From: Brachypterus glaber
Taxonomy: Eukaryota; Arthropoda; Insecta; Coleoptera; Kateretidae
Length of the DNA stretch: 64,000 nt
Direction: 5' to 3'
Assembly (NCBI GenBank): GCA_958510825.1
Contig: OY294046.1
Coordinates: 12,130,847-12,194,846, forward strand
The position numbers and the translations under genes were made by a program. The notes beneath the pieces are model-generated. The model did no database searches. It was given only the letters and a program-made list of their open reading frames with translations, and was not told the origin of the DNA. This document shows, one piece after another, positions 35,278-47,200 of the stretch. Numbering within the stretch: the stretch's first letter is position 1; each line of letters begins with the position of its first letter.

Positions 35278-36280
35278 AAAAAAAATTAAATATAATATTA
35301 CATAACAAATGTAGAAACAGAAGCATTTCAAAACAAAATTGCAGCTGAGGTGCTGTCAGAAACTGCAAACGTGAGGTTTAAAATGCTACCATTTCTATAT
35401 AAGTTATGTGCACTATTTTTCCTATGACCATATTTTTTTTGTGAAGAGAATGATCAAATAAATAAAAATATTAAAATGTCAGTTTAACTTTTCTTTAAAA
35501 TAGACACTGCTAGGACAGAAAGTCCTCTGAATGGATGTAGCATATCCTGATATATAAAGAATTTTCCATAAATGGTCGTAGGAAAATCGTAAAAAGTAAA
35601 TAGATAGTATTTTCCATTAAAAATACTATGTATGTACTTTATTATCGTTATGATTATAATTATTATTATTATGATTATGATTGATTATTATTATGGTTAT
35701 TATTGTGATTATGATTATTATCATTGTGATTGTGGTTATGATTATTATTATTAAAATAATAATAATATTAATAATAATAATAATAATATATGTTTAATAT
35801 CTTAATTGCAAGATTTTTTCAAAAACTCCATCAAAAATCATGTGTTTAGAATTTTTCAAAATTTGCTTGATAGAAAAATTCTGAATTCTGAAAATCATTT
35901 ATATTTCTATTCATTTCCTGATGCTATTTCTCTACTAAAAAAAATAAAATTGACATTGACATCCAAATCAAAAAGGTCATAACTGCTTTTTTCGTTTTTT
36001 TTTTGTAAAAATCGTACTTTTTTATAAGCAAGGGCGACAATTCTGCAGATATAACAATATTTCTAAGTGAAAAAATCCCTAAAAATGTAATATACGACTT
36101 TTTTATCATAAGAGTTAAAGTAAGTTGTAAAGATACCAAGAAGTGGAAAACTCGAATTGTCAGATACGTCATTCTTGCTTAATACGGCAGTATTATAGTG
36201 TAGTAAACTTTTAGTGCATAAAAAACTAAAAGTTATACTATCATAGTATTTGCAGTTACAGATAAAACTCAAATCAAGTT
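35278..36280. other. Intergenic DNA with an ATT-type microsatellite
   Basis: 35640-35790 is a degenerate (ATT)n / (GATTAT)n tract. No gene evidence in the rest. Confidence 0.6.
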
Positions 36281-36284
36281 ATGA

Positions 36285-36460
36285 TTTTATTAAGATTATA
36301 ATCTCATAATCTTAATTTTTCAAGATGATTCTAAATTTTCATCTGATTAGCTTCCAACTGTTTGTGAATAAAAGTAAAAAAAAAAAAAATTATATAAAGC
36401 TAGACGGATAAAAAATGGAGAGATTATAATCTTAATAAATTGATTTTAATCATGCATATC
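36285..36460. repeat. Inverted repeat (TTATTAAGATTATAATCTC arms)
   Basis: ATTTTATTAAGATTATAATC near 36281-36303 and GATTATAATCTTAATAAATT near 36422-36443 form an inverted pair about 180 bp across. Confidence 0.6.
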
Positions 36461-36589
36461 ATACAATTTTTTCATCATATGATTTTATTTTGTTTGTAAA
36501 TTTTGTGAAAAATGTAGTATTATATTTGTTATCTATACAGAGTGATCAAAGATTCTTTGGAAATACAGGTCCAAGTAATCTGAACTGTG

Positions 36590-36745
36590 GATTACTTACC
36601 CTATAAAAAATGTTATATTGAAATGTACTGAAACACATAGAGACAATTCCAAATACATATTAAAATGTAATTTTTAATGCGCATTTGGAATCGCCTGAAT
36701 GCATTTTAATATGTTTCAATGCGACATTTTTAATAGGGTAAGAAC
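36590..36745. repeat. Imperfect inverted repeat / old MITE
   Basis: TTACCCTATAAAAAATGT near the left end pairs with ACATTTTTAATAGGGTAA near the right, and ATTCCAAAT...ATTTGGAAT pairs inside. Confidence 0.5.
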
Positions 36746-36934
36746 TTGGTTACAGTTTGAATAATAATTTGCTGGACGTTAAATTTCAAACTATTCCTTA
36801 AAATTACAATGGATAAAAAATTGTGTAGGACCCGCAAATAAAGCGCGTATCTTTCTTGACTATTTGCGCGTATCACCAAATGTAGTCCAAATTCATTTAA
36901 ACGCTAGCGTTTTATTGCTAGCATTGTTCATTAT

Positions 36935-37135
36935 AGGCGCCGACTCCAGGGGGGCCCGGGGGCCATGGCCCCCTGGACTCATAACAGCCTCCTTGGAATA
37001 TTGTCTATACTTACTTATACTTACAATTTGTTAATATATTTTTAGTCTTCTTTTCATTTAATACAAATTTATTACCTTTACGTAAGTTTTTTTTACTTCA
37101 AAAAATTTTGCCCCCCTTTGAATTTTGAAAAGTCA
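36935..37135. repeat. GC-rich-headed interspersed repeat
   Basis: Begins TAGGCGCCGACTCCAGG, then GGGCCCGGGGGCCATGGCCC, followed by AT-rich sequence and a CCCCCC tract. A diverged relative lies at 22080-22215. Confidence 0.5.
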
Positions 37136-37359
37136 TTGAACACTAGTGCACTCTGTGTGTAAATATACCGAGCCTATCTTTGTATATATTAATTATTTAG
37201 TTTTAGTGCAAGTAATAACTTGGGTTTTAGTTTATTATTTTAAATTGTAGGCAATGAATGAAAAATATTTCGATTACATTCCTCAATAAAATTTTAAGTT
37301 TAATATTTATTTTTTTATTAATACCTAAGTAGTTTTAAATATTTATCTTACTATCGATA

Positions 37360-37430
37360 ATATCCGCGCGTAAGCGGCTTTATCGCACGCAGCTTGCGCG
37401 CAAGCTGCGGCCGCGGCCGTCAGCTGGCCA
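37360..37430. promoter_or_regulatory. CpG-rich palindromic block upstream of PINCH
   Basis: A GC-rich island in AT-rich DNA. It includes a perfect 22-bp palindrome at 37388-37409 (CGCAGCTTGCG and its inverse) followed by GGCCGCGGCC. It could be a promoter element for the gene starting near 38 kb or a repeat fragment; neither is proven. Confidence 0.35.
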
Positions 37431-37959
37431 CAGGACAATTGTTTGCTAGGAATTTTTGTGAACCCCGGTAAATAAATAGCAGTTTCTTCGACTACAATAG
37501 TTCAAACAAAAAGTGTTTGTTTTTTTTTAATTTTTTTTTCGAATAATTAAAAAAAAATGAAAAGAAATTTTTTTTGAAAAAAAAAGTTTTTACTCCACCC
37601 TTAACTTTACCAAGCTCATCCGGGAATTTGGAGCAGAAACGAACCCATGTCCCAAATTTAAAGTCGAGCTCTAAATCATTGAGTAGCTCAAAGCGTTCTC
37701 TAGTTCAATTTTTCAGACTCCAAACGTCTGTACAGATATTTCTCACGGAAATAATCTTTTTTGCATATAAATCGCCAAGAAAGGAAAAAAAAAATATTTT
37801 TCTGACTTCATCACCTTTTTCCCCCATAAGCGCGATCGCAGTACATCGATGTACCTAAAGGAAAAACGTTTTTTGCCCATCCCTGCTGGACAAGGCTGTC
37901 GGTTGACCTTTCTTGATATTTTCAAATCTCCCGCCAGAACTTCCTGTTCTGAAAATGGT

Positions 37960-38076
37960 CATGCCACTTCTGATTGGCTAGCGAAGAAGTGTCAAAAAGA
38001 AAGGTTAAAGAAATTGGGTGTGTTTGTGGTTCGGGTTTTAATTTACATTTATTTAGCATTTAATTTGTTAAAAACG
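37960..38076 (+). promoter_or_regulatory. Candidate PINCH promoter and 5' UTR exon
   Basis: GATTGGCTAG (a reverse CCAAT box) at 37971-37980 precedes a leader ending AAAAACG|GTAAGAATT, a good splice donor at 38077. This would splice to the acceptor at 38200 in front of the first coding exon. Boundaries of the leader are uncertain. Confidence 0.4.
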
Positions 38077-38245
38077 GTAAGAATTGTTTAATTTATTGTA
38101 TTATTTACCCATATTCATTAAATTCGTCCTGTAAATTTTGTGGCATTTGCTTGTTTATTTTTAAATATCAGCTGTAAATAGCAACTATTATTATTTTCAG
38201 TTTAGTCCTGTTTAAATTACTTCTTTTGGCTCAAGAAGTTAAAAA

Positions 38246-41200
38246 ATGTCACCGACTCCTATGCCAGGGTAAGCATGCTAAAAGTTGCTTTGCTGTTTCA
38301 CTTCTAGCTTATTGGTTTAACAAAATTTGTAACCTATTTAATCTTATAGCTTATTAAAAATACATCTGTTCTCTAAGAAGAACTAGGGTAAGTTACTTGA
38401 CCTAAACTAAAAATTAGCTAATCATGGCGCAATCATTAACATAATTAATAATTATAGTTTTAATTACTTTACAGTATTTCATCGGCTAAGAGGTAAATTT
38501 ACCTATCTTGATATTTTCAAAATTTTCAGGAAACGTAAAAAACGATTTTTAAATTTATGTTTCCTATATTTTTTTTACCTTAACACTTTCACTAGGCATG
38601 ACTCTTGAGAGTCAGCCCTGTCCTTGGCACAGAGTGCACGACTCTCATAGGAGCCAGTCATCAGTTTCAAAGTAGCTTTGTAGGGAGGTAAATGCGCGTG
38701 TGTGTGCATGTGTCATAGCATATTCTAGACTCTATTCATGGACATATGCGGCTGTTACCATGTGAGTGCATGATCTTTATATACAAAAAATACCTTGGCA
38801 CCAGGCTATTCAACCAGATTATAGGGTAGCAGTGAAAGTGTTAAAGGGCACTTAATTCGTTAATGTATTTAAATCATTTTCATTCAACAAAATCGGTATA
38901 TATATTATTTATATTCTAAATAATATTTCAAACTGCAGAATGTTTTGAGCTCGTTTGAGCTAGACTTTGGATCATAGGATTGCTTACTTAGTGTTCACGG
39001 CTGTTTTTGGTATAAATCGGGGAGGGATTAGATCCAATCCCTCCCCTCTATAGAGTGGAGAAAATATTTTTTTTCAAAAAAAAAAATATATTTTTAAAAT
39101 ATATATTTTTAAAATATAGTATTGAAAGTATTCTGTTGTTGGCATAAGTATTTTAAATTGCGTTCATATCTTTTTATTTCTAAAAAAATGATCTTAGTGT
39201 TGGTACATCGATTGTACTTTTCAATATTACTGTTAAAAATAATATAAGGATTTGATTGTTCTCTTCAATGTGTAATAAATAAATAAAGTAATTTAAAACT
39301 TGGCAAACGGTCTATGGCGATTTGACTGACATCCATGTAGTTGGAAAACATACAAATTTACAACTCCCCAACCAAATGCAATATAGTGGAACTTTTTTTT
39401 TATCGAATCCTATATTAAGTGGTTATCATTTTCAGTCCCATCAATGATATTTAATATTTATTTTTTAAGTAATGGTAAATAAAAGATCTCAATGCATAAA
39501 AATAGCGTTAAAAGCTCATTGATCTATTTCGTGTTTAAATCTATTAACCGACAAATATGTGGGCATATTACACCTTATTTCAATCTTATAAAGGCGTCAA
39601 AAACCGCAAATACACCAAACAAAAAACAAGTTTTCTTTGATAAAAATTAAATTTTTCATTTCGGACACGTAAAAAGTACACTATTTTCTAACTATTTCTA
39701 TTTTTTTTCCTATGAAAGCAAAATATGTATTATAATATTTTTTTCCCGGACATGAAATTTGCCATTAGTGTAGAAACATTAGATCATATATGGCATTAAT
39801 GTTGATTTGTTTTATGTAGAACATATACAAAGCCAATTGTAAACAAACCACTATAGCGGTGAGGTTGCGAGGAGGTGAAGTATAACATATTTGTTAACAA
39901 ACCACTATAGCGGTGGGTGGTGACCAGAAGCGGGAAGGTGAAATTTACCTACATGTCGCAATGTAAACATTTCGGTTTGGCGTGAACTCAAGGCGCATCT
40001 ATGTATATATGATCTAATGTAGAAACACCCATATGTGCTTTGCTCTCTGAGGCAGCCATCTTGTTGCCTCACCCCACGTCACGGAGCAGTGAACCACCCT
40101 GTATACGAAGTAGGATAATTTGTTAATATTTTAAGTATGTTTTAAGTTATGTTTTTTAGATTATCACAGCGATGAAATCTAAAACAACGAAAACCTTGTC
40201 CGCTGCTAGTAATTACACGTATGACGCGCATTTTGACTTTATTCACATTATAATCATAATTTCCTATTTATAAATATTACTCACCTTAATCTTAAACTCA
40301 CGATTTAAAATTAAATAATAATATATCAAATATTAAATTAAAATAAATCTTATTACCTGTCAATATACGAATAATATTTTTCAACAAATAAATATAGGTA
40401 TACCTGGTAAATGAATTATTTAAGTATGATAAAATTATAGCAAATGGTTTGAAATGATAACACAGCTAATAAAATATTTATACTCCTCGCAGATTGTTGA
40501 GGCGCTTGGAAAATTATTAGGTCAGGGTGCCCATGAGATCAGGAAAATCAGGGAAATTGCGTTCAATGAATTCAAAAATGACAATCATTTTCTGCGGAAA
40601 TGCACCATTTTTTTCTATGGCGATTTTCTATAACTAGTTCTATTGTTTTCGCAAAAAAACGTTATGGAAATCTGATATAATTAGAAACGATATACTGCCC
40701 TGTTAAAGTAAAGGGCAGTAAGGGACATTGTCGCATAGCGACATTTTCAGGTCAACCCTGATGTAATATTTTGAAAACGCTGCTATTGACTAATGTCACT
40801 TACTGCCCTTTACTTTATCAGGGTAGTATATATTCTAGTTATTTTGGCTCCCCTGAATCCGAAAATATTAATCGTTCTTTGCGGAAACGCACCGTTTTTT
40901 TTTCTATATCGGCTTTTTATATATTTTTTGTTATGGAAATCTGTTATCGTTAAAAACGAAGTATATGCTCGTTATTTTGGTCCCCCTGAATCCGAAAATG
41001 ATAACCTTTCTTTGCGGAAATGCCCCATTTTTTTCAGTAGTCATGAGTCATGGAGATTGATATCTGTTATTAAAAAACAGTTTTTTTTTGGATGGTGTTT
41101 ACGTTAACGCTTAGGCCGGAAGTGATATTTTTTATAATGACCTTGCCAAAATGGGGGTATTCACGGTTCATCCAAGCTCTGCAAATTTTATAAATTTATC

Positions 41201-44200
41201 TTGTATAGTTACGGAGATAATTCGTGGACAATACTTCTTTTGACACCCGGTATATAGCCAGCGGCTCAAAGAGCATGCTGTTAATTTAGTGCAGATGTTG
41301 ACGTTTAATTTCCTCATAATTCTTAAAATTTCGCTATTATATAAATCAGCTATTTGATTATTTTTAACAAAAATATGAACAAGTGTCCGACAATTGGTTT
41401 GTGTCCGATAATTGGTTTATTTACCCTAGGGGCTGTCCATATATTACGTAACGCAATTTTTCAAAAAAATTGACCCCTCCCCCCCCCCTGTGTAACAAAC
41501 TGTCACATTTACCAATACCCCCCCTCCCCACCGTGTAACGCGTAACAATATAAAAATTTGTATTTTTTTTCTAACATATCTTGATACAGAATTCCGCATA
41601 ATGCAAGACGGTAAAAATACAGTGTAAAAATGATACATATTTATTATAATAATACATATAGCACTTAATGTACTTAAACGAAAAAATCATTCAAACTTTA
41701 AAAAAATATTCATAATCAATATCACACAGGGAAAAAATAGTAGGTACCTCTTTTTACACTGAGTGTCTCATATAACACGTATATTGTTTATGCACAAGTA
41801 CCCAAAATAGTACACAGATTGGTGTTCTGTGAGTACACATTCCGCGCGAAAATGTATCATCGCCGATGATTTATCGGCAAGATCACGCAAGAACAGGGCC
41901 GTAAAATTTTTTTTTAATATCAATGTCAACAGTTTTTTTACTGATTACAATATTATTTAAATATGCATAGTTTCGTCAATTTTTGTGTGAAAAGGGGAAT
42001 TATGGGCCACTAAATAGTAATTTATGTTGAAATAAAAATATATCTGCCAAGCTTAGGAAATAAACATTAAATTTATTAAATTCCGTTACGTAACGTTTAC
42101 CTAGACCCCCCCTCCCCCCTGTCACAAACTGTAACAATTTCTCTGACCCCCTCCCCCCCTAGGCGCGTTACGTAATATATGGACAGCCCCCTATGTATAT
42201 ATTTTTCATATCTGAAAAATGTGAAGGGTATATTATTGACTACGAAACATTATACCTACATGTCAATAATATTTCAGCAAAAATGTACCTTATCAGTAAT
42301 GAACAAATAAGCCTAGTAACCGAATAATAAGATTATTATTGCGAGATAAAACTTGTGTATGTTTTATCGTTAAAGCAATATTTGTACAGGTAATTCTATG
42401 TTTAGTCATACAAGTCAGTATTCCATATGCGGTCGACATGAACGGTTACAAAGATATGTCTCCGAAAATTCCCTTGTTGGGCGCACTTTCTAACAGTTCG
42501 TTGTTTCTGAGACGCACCGAGTCGTCTAGTGAGCTGGACAATTCCTATCAAGAGTACGAACCGGTCGACAACGTCAATCTTCAAGATGCCGCGTCGGTTA
42601 ATAATAATAAATCTGCTAACTGGTATGAAGTTAAACATGATGCGAATTTACATCAAAAATTAACCGATTTTTTTGTGCATGTTTCCATTTAGAATGTCAT
42701 GAATACGGACCATACTTTTGGTATTCGTTTACCGGGTGCTCCCAAAATTTAGAATTTTTAAAAATATATTATTAGTAATAATTTATTACATAATAAATAT
42801 AATAATTTATTACATAATAAATATAATTATCTTAGGTACCGTAAAACCTTGTAACTTTGTCCAGGTAAATGTGGTTTATTGCTAATAACATTTTTGTAAA
42901 AAAAATCTGTATAATTAAGACAAATGATTGATTCTAATGTCAAGTAAATCAAGTCAAAGTAATAATAGTTTTTAACTTAGGGAACGTTCAAGTATTACGT
43001 AACGCAAATTGTACCAAAATTCATACACTTCATACCCCGGTTCCCACGTTATTAAAGGCTGTAGAGATTTTATATTTTGGCTGCCCCCCCCCAACACACC
43101 CCCTATTTGGAGGGTAGCCTAAACATGAAATCTCTACAGTCTTTAATAACGCGAGAAACGGGGTATGAAGTGTATGTATTTTGGTATAATTTGCGTTACG
43201 TAACACTTGAACGTTCCCTTAACGATAATTACGAGAAAAAAATATAAAAAGGGGTGGGCAAAGTGTATGCAAAACTGGAACTTTGCCCACAATACAAAAA
43301 AATTACTGTAAGGCAATTTTAACGATGCTTAGTAAATTTTTCCCACTATATACGTATTAAAAAAGGTTTTTTACTGTATAGGGGTATAAAAAAATTAAAA
43401 AGTGAGGAACATATTTTTTTATCAAAAAAAATTATAAAAATTAAAAAAAAATCATTCTGTGACAAGTGTTACCTAACATTAAAGCTTAAAACTAATAAAA
43501 AATAAACGACTTCTCTCTTAAACAGGATTTGAACATAAAAAAGAAGCGTGTTTCTTCTCAAAAATATTATAAGGGAACGTTCATGTATTACGTAACGCAT
43601 ATTTTGATCATTTTGGACCCCCACCCCCCCTGTAACGCTATTTTCCTATACCATTAACCTGGGCGTAACACTCCCAAATCCTAGTTGCCTGGCTTGTAGC
43701 GTCCCCACCCTTACTACTACTACTAACATTCGAAAATGACCCCACCCCCCTAGGAGCGTTACGTAATAATTATGGGCCTATAAGAACACGCAAAATGCGT
43801 GTGATTATGAGCTTATGAGAGTCGCAAAATAGAAAAAAAGTCATAAAAAATCAACCTGTATAATTGTATTATAAAAACACCCTTTCTACACTACCGTATT
43901 GTATACTAATATCTAGGTTAGGAATTTAATTTAAAACAAAATGCCTACATCTATCTATTAAATAATACCTACATATTTATGTATCCTTCAAAAAGTAAGT
44001 AGGATGACTACATTGTGAGTCTGCATAAAATCATTAATCTAAGATATCGAGGCTGTCCCTTTTATTTTAATAAACCGCGTAAATATCTTTCGCAGGACCC
44101 ATAAAAAAATTATAACATTTTTTGTGTAATTTTATTTAACGTTTTATGTGGTTTTTAAATTTTTCTTCGATTGTAAATAATAAAAAAATTACGACCAAAT

Positions 44201-47200
44201 AAAAAATGTAACCTCCCTTTTATCCCCCTTCCCCCCAACCGATTTTGCTCAAATACGAACTTGTGCAAGATAATATAAAAATACATCTGCGTACCAAATT
44301 TCAAGTCGCTAGCTCAAAGCGTTCTTAAGTTATCGTGGATACAGACAGACATAATTTTTTCTGTTTCTTATTTTGATTTTTATCGACGTTTTATGAAAAA
44401 ATAAGATGATTTAAGCAAAAAAAAATTGATTTTTTTCCATCACAATATTTTCTTTTTTGAGAAAGTAAAAAATAAAGCTATAGTCTGTTTTTTCAAGCAA
44501 GATAGTAAATTAAAAATTGCACAGTGAATATTTTCAAAACATTCGAATATTGAATGTGCGCATATACTGCGTAGTTTATTTTATAAAACATAACTATATT
44601 CTATGTACAAACATATACTATTCAAAATATTTACTGTGCGATTTTTAATTTACTATCTTGCTTGAAAAAACAGACTACATATGAGAAACCTTAAATGAGC
44701 GAGTTTAACTCGTAAATAAAATTTACACCGGTATCTGATTATTTGCTATATTTTACAGGATAACCAACATGTCCCGTGACAACATGTTGTGTTCACAATG
44801 TGGGGACGGGTTCGAACCTCAAGAAAAAATCGTCAACTCTACTGGGCAACTGTTTCACCAAAAATGCTTTGTGTAAGTTTACAATAATTTTCATTGCAGT
44901 TATAGTTCAGTGTCTCATAAACGATGAAGCTGAAGTTTGCAACGTTTTTTTTGCATCGAAAATTCAAATAGTATATTAAAGCACTTATTCCATAAAACGT
45001 TTTTAGCGCACCAGTACTTTAGAAAACTCGACGCAAGCGGCTTGTTTTCTAAACTTGTACTCGTGCGCTAAAAACCTATGTTATGAAACTAGTACTTTAA
45101 TATACTATTTGAATTTTCGTTGTAAAAAAACGTTGTAAACTTCAGCTTCATCATAAACGTTCAGCTTTGAGGGCGCATTAACATAACTTCAGTCTGCCCC
45201 ATCTTAGGAATATTTTGTTATTATTAAAATTTAGATTCCTTGCCATTAAATTTTAACAAAAATATGTTTTTTTTTAATGGAGTGGGTGAACCTCTGTGCT
45301 GCGCTTTTAGGGTTGAATGTCCATGCAATATTATACCAGCTCTAACTCAAGTATTAAAATATTTACTGCTATATACTATACTATATTAGATCCGAGCTGG
45401 GGAAGTTTCTAAGACCATTGCCCTAGATTAAGGAGTTCCAATTGAACTGCGTATTAGAAAAATGACCCAGGGCACTTGAACTGCCAACGTGTTAAGGCGC
45501 CTTTTCACGGAGCAATTTGTACACAAGTTTGGTGCTATGCTATTTTGTTGCAAGAATAATTCAGTCACTGCGCATGCCTTCAGGCAAATTTGATGCTATT
45601 TTCGAGCCATCAAATTATTAGAACAAGTTCTATTTTTCGACGATTTTGATGCAAGATTTATAGTTATTTTCGTGGTACCAACCTGGAAAAAAGTTACTGA
45701 ATCGATTTCTTTTCACTAATATAGTAGCAACTGGACATGTTAATTATTATTATTATTATTAATAATAGGCCGGTCTGCCTAACTAAAAAGCTTCCTTAAA
45801 AAAGCAAATGCTAGGTTATGTTTTTGTCAACAAATGCAGAGACACGTCAAAATTGTCTGGTTGGCAGCATTGTTTAACTTGCAATATATAGCGTCAAACT
45901 TGCGTATAACCTGCTCCATGAAAAGGCAAATGAATGTGTAATTGTCCTCATGCTATATCTGACAGCAAACTTGCATAGCACCAAACTTGCGTATAAATTG
46001 CTCCGTGAAAAGGCGCCTTTACAAAATTAACTTTTTTTTAGTTGTGCGCAATGCTTCCAAGAATTCCGCGACGGCGTCTTCTACGAGTTCGACGGCCGGA
46101 AGTACTGTGAACGCGACTTCCAAGTGCTGTTTGCCCCCTGCTGCCAGAAGTGCACCACGTTCATCATCGGCCGCGTCATCAAGGCGATGAACGCCAGCTG
46201 GCACCCGGAGTGCTTCCGTTGCGAGTTGTGCACCATGGAACTTGCAGACACCGGGTTCATTAAAAATGGAGGACAGGCCTTGTGCCATGAGTGCAACGCA
46301 AAGGTTAAGGCGCGCGGATTGGGCAAATATGTGTGCCACAAGTGCCAGTAAGTTGGTTCTACCTTTGTTTTTTTTTATTTCCATGTTAAACAATGTTTGG
46401 AAAGTACGGGATTTAAAGTACAGGTGGTAAGTTTATCTGTGCTCATTCATAATTATTATGTGCTTTTCTATAATTAACGAAATTTGTTCATAGAGCCTTC
46501 GCGGTGCGGCCGGTAGGTTTATTTATATCGTGTCAGAATCATCAATACATTACCCAGGTAGCAAAATAACATGAAATTCACGTGAAAGTCACGTTAATAT
46601 GTGACATGTGATGTTAAGATTGTAGTCTCATTTAACAAAAATGTAGCATGGTGGGGATGTCCTAAGTCCGCCCCTAATAACATCACACAATGACATCCCG
46701 AAAATAACGTGTTTGTGACATCATAAATCCACATTCCTGTTATATCTAATATCTTATGGATGCCGTTACTTGTACTTTAATATTTAAATAATATTTTAGG
46801 ATATTAGCTTTTTCTAAATTAAAACCATTAAAAACGCTATAACCCTATAAAAAAATCGGATTTAAAATCAATCAGTAATTGAAACAATCACAGATTGAAA
46901 CAGATAGATTCTAAATACGAAATTGCAGATTAAGCGGAGAATATATCCTTTAATCCGTGTCCGTGGTCTTGCGAAGCCCGGCAGAGCCCCCTATCCATTG
47001 GAAATCGTATAATGTGTATACAATTTCTTTATAATAATTTACTCTATCAACATCATCTTATATCGATTTTTTTGCTTCGAACGTCGGTGAGAAGCAAAAT
47101 AACATGACATTCACGTGAAAGCCACGTTAATATGTGACATGCGATATATTCACAGCGTTGCTAAATATTTGTTATTAAATAACATGGTTGTCACGTCACA

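Noticed and set aside
37574..38091. Coding frames of 60-94 codons around 37.6-38.1 kb
   Set aside because: They overlap a CAGACA-type repeat fragment and the candidate PINCH leader; no domain or homologous wording was recognised.
42339..42692. Stand-alone neuropeptide precursor (hydrophobic start, RR site)
   Set aside because: There is no ATG before the hydrophobic part, only one dibasic site and no amidation signal. In-phase splicing to PINCH is the better explanation, though not proven.
46019..46393. Minus-strand frames opposite the PINCH LIM exons (also near 51221-51599)
   Set aside because: They are antisense shadows of GC-richer coding exons; the plus-strand LIM reading is unambiguous.
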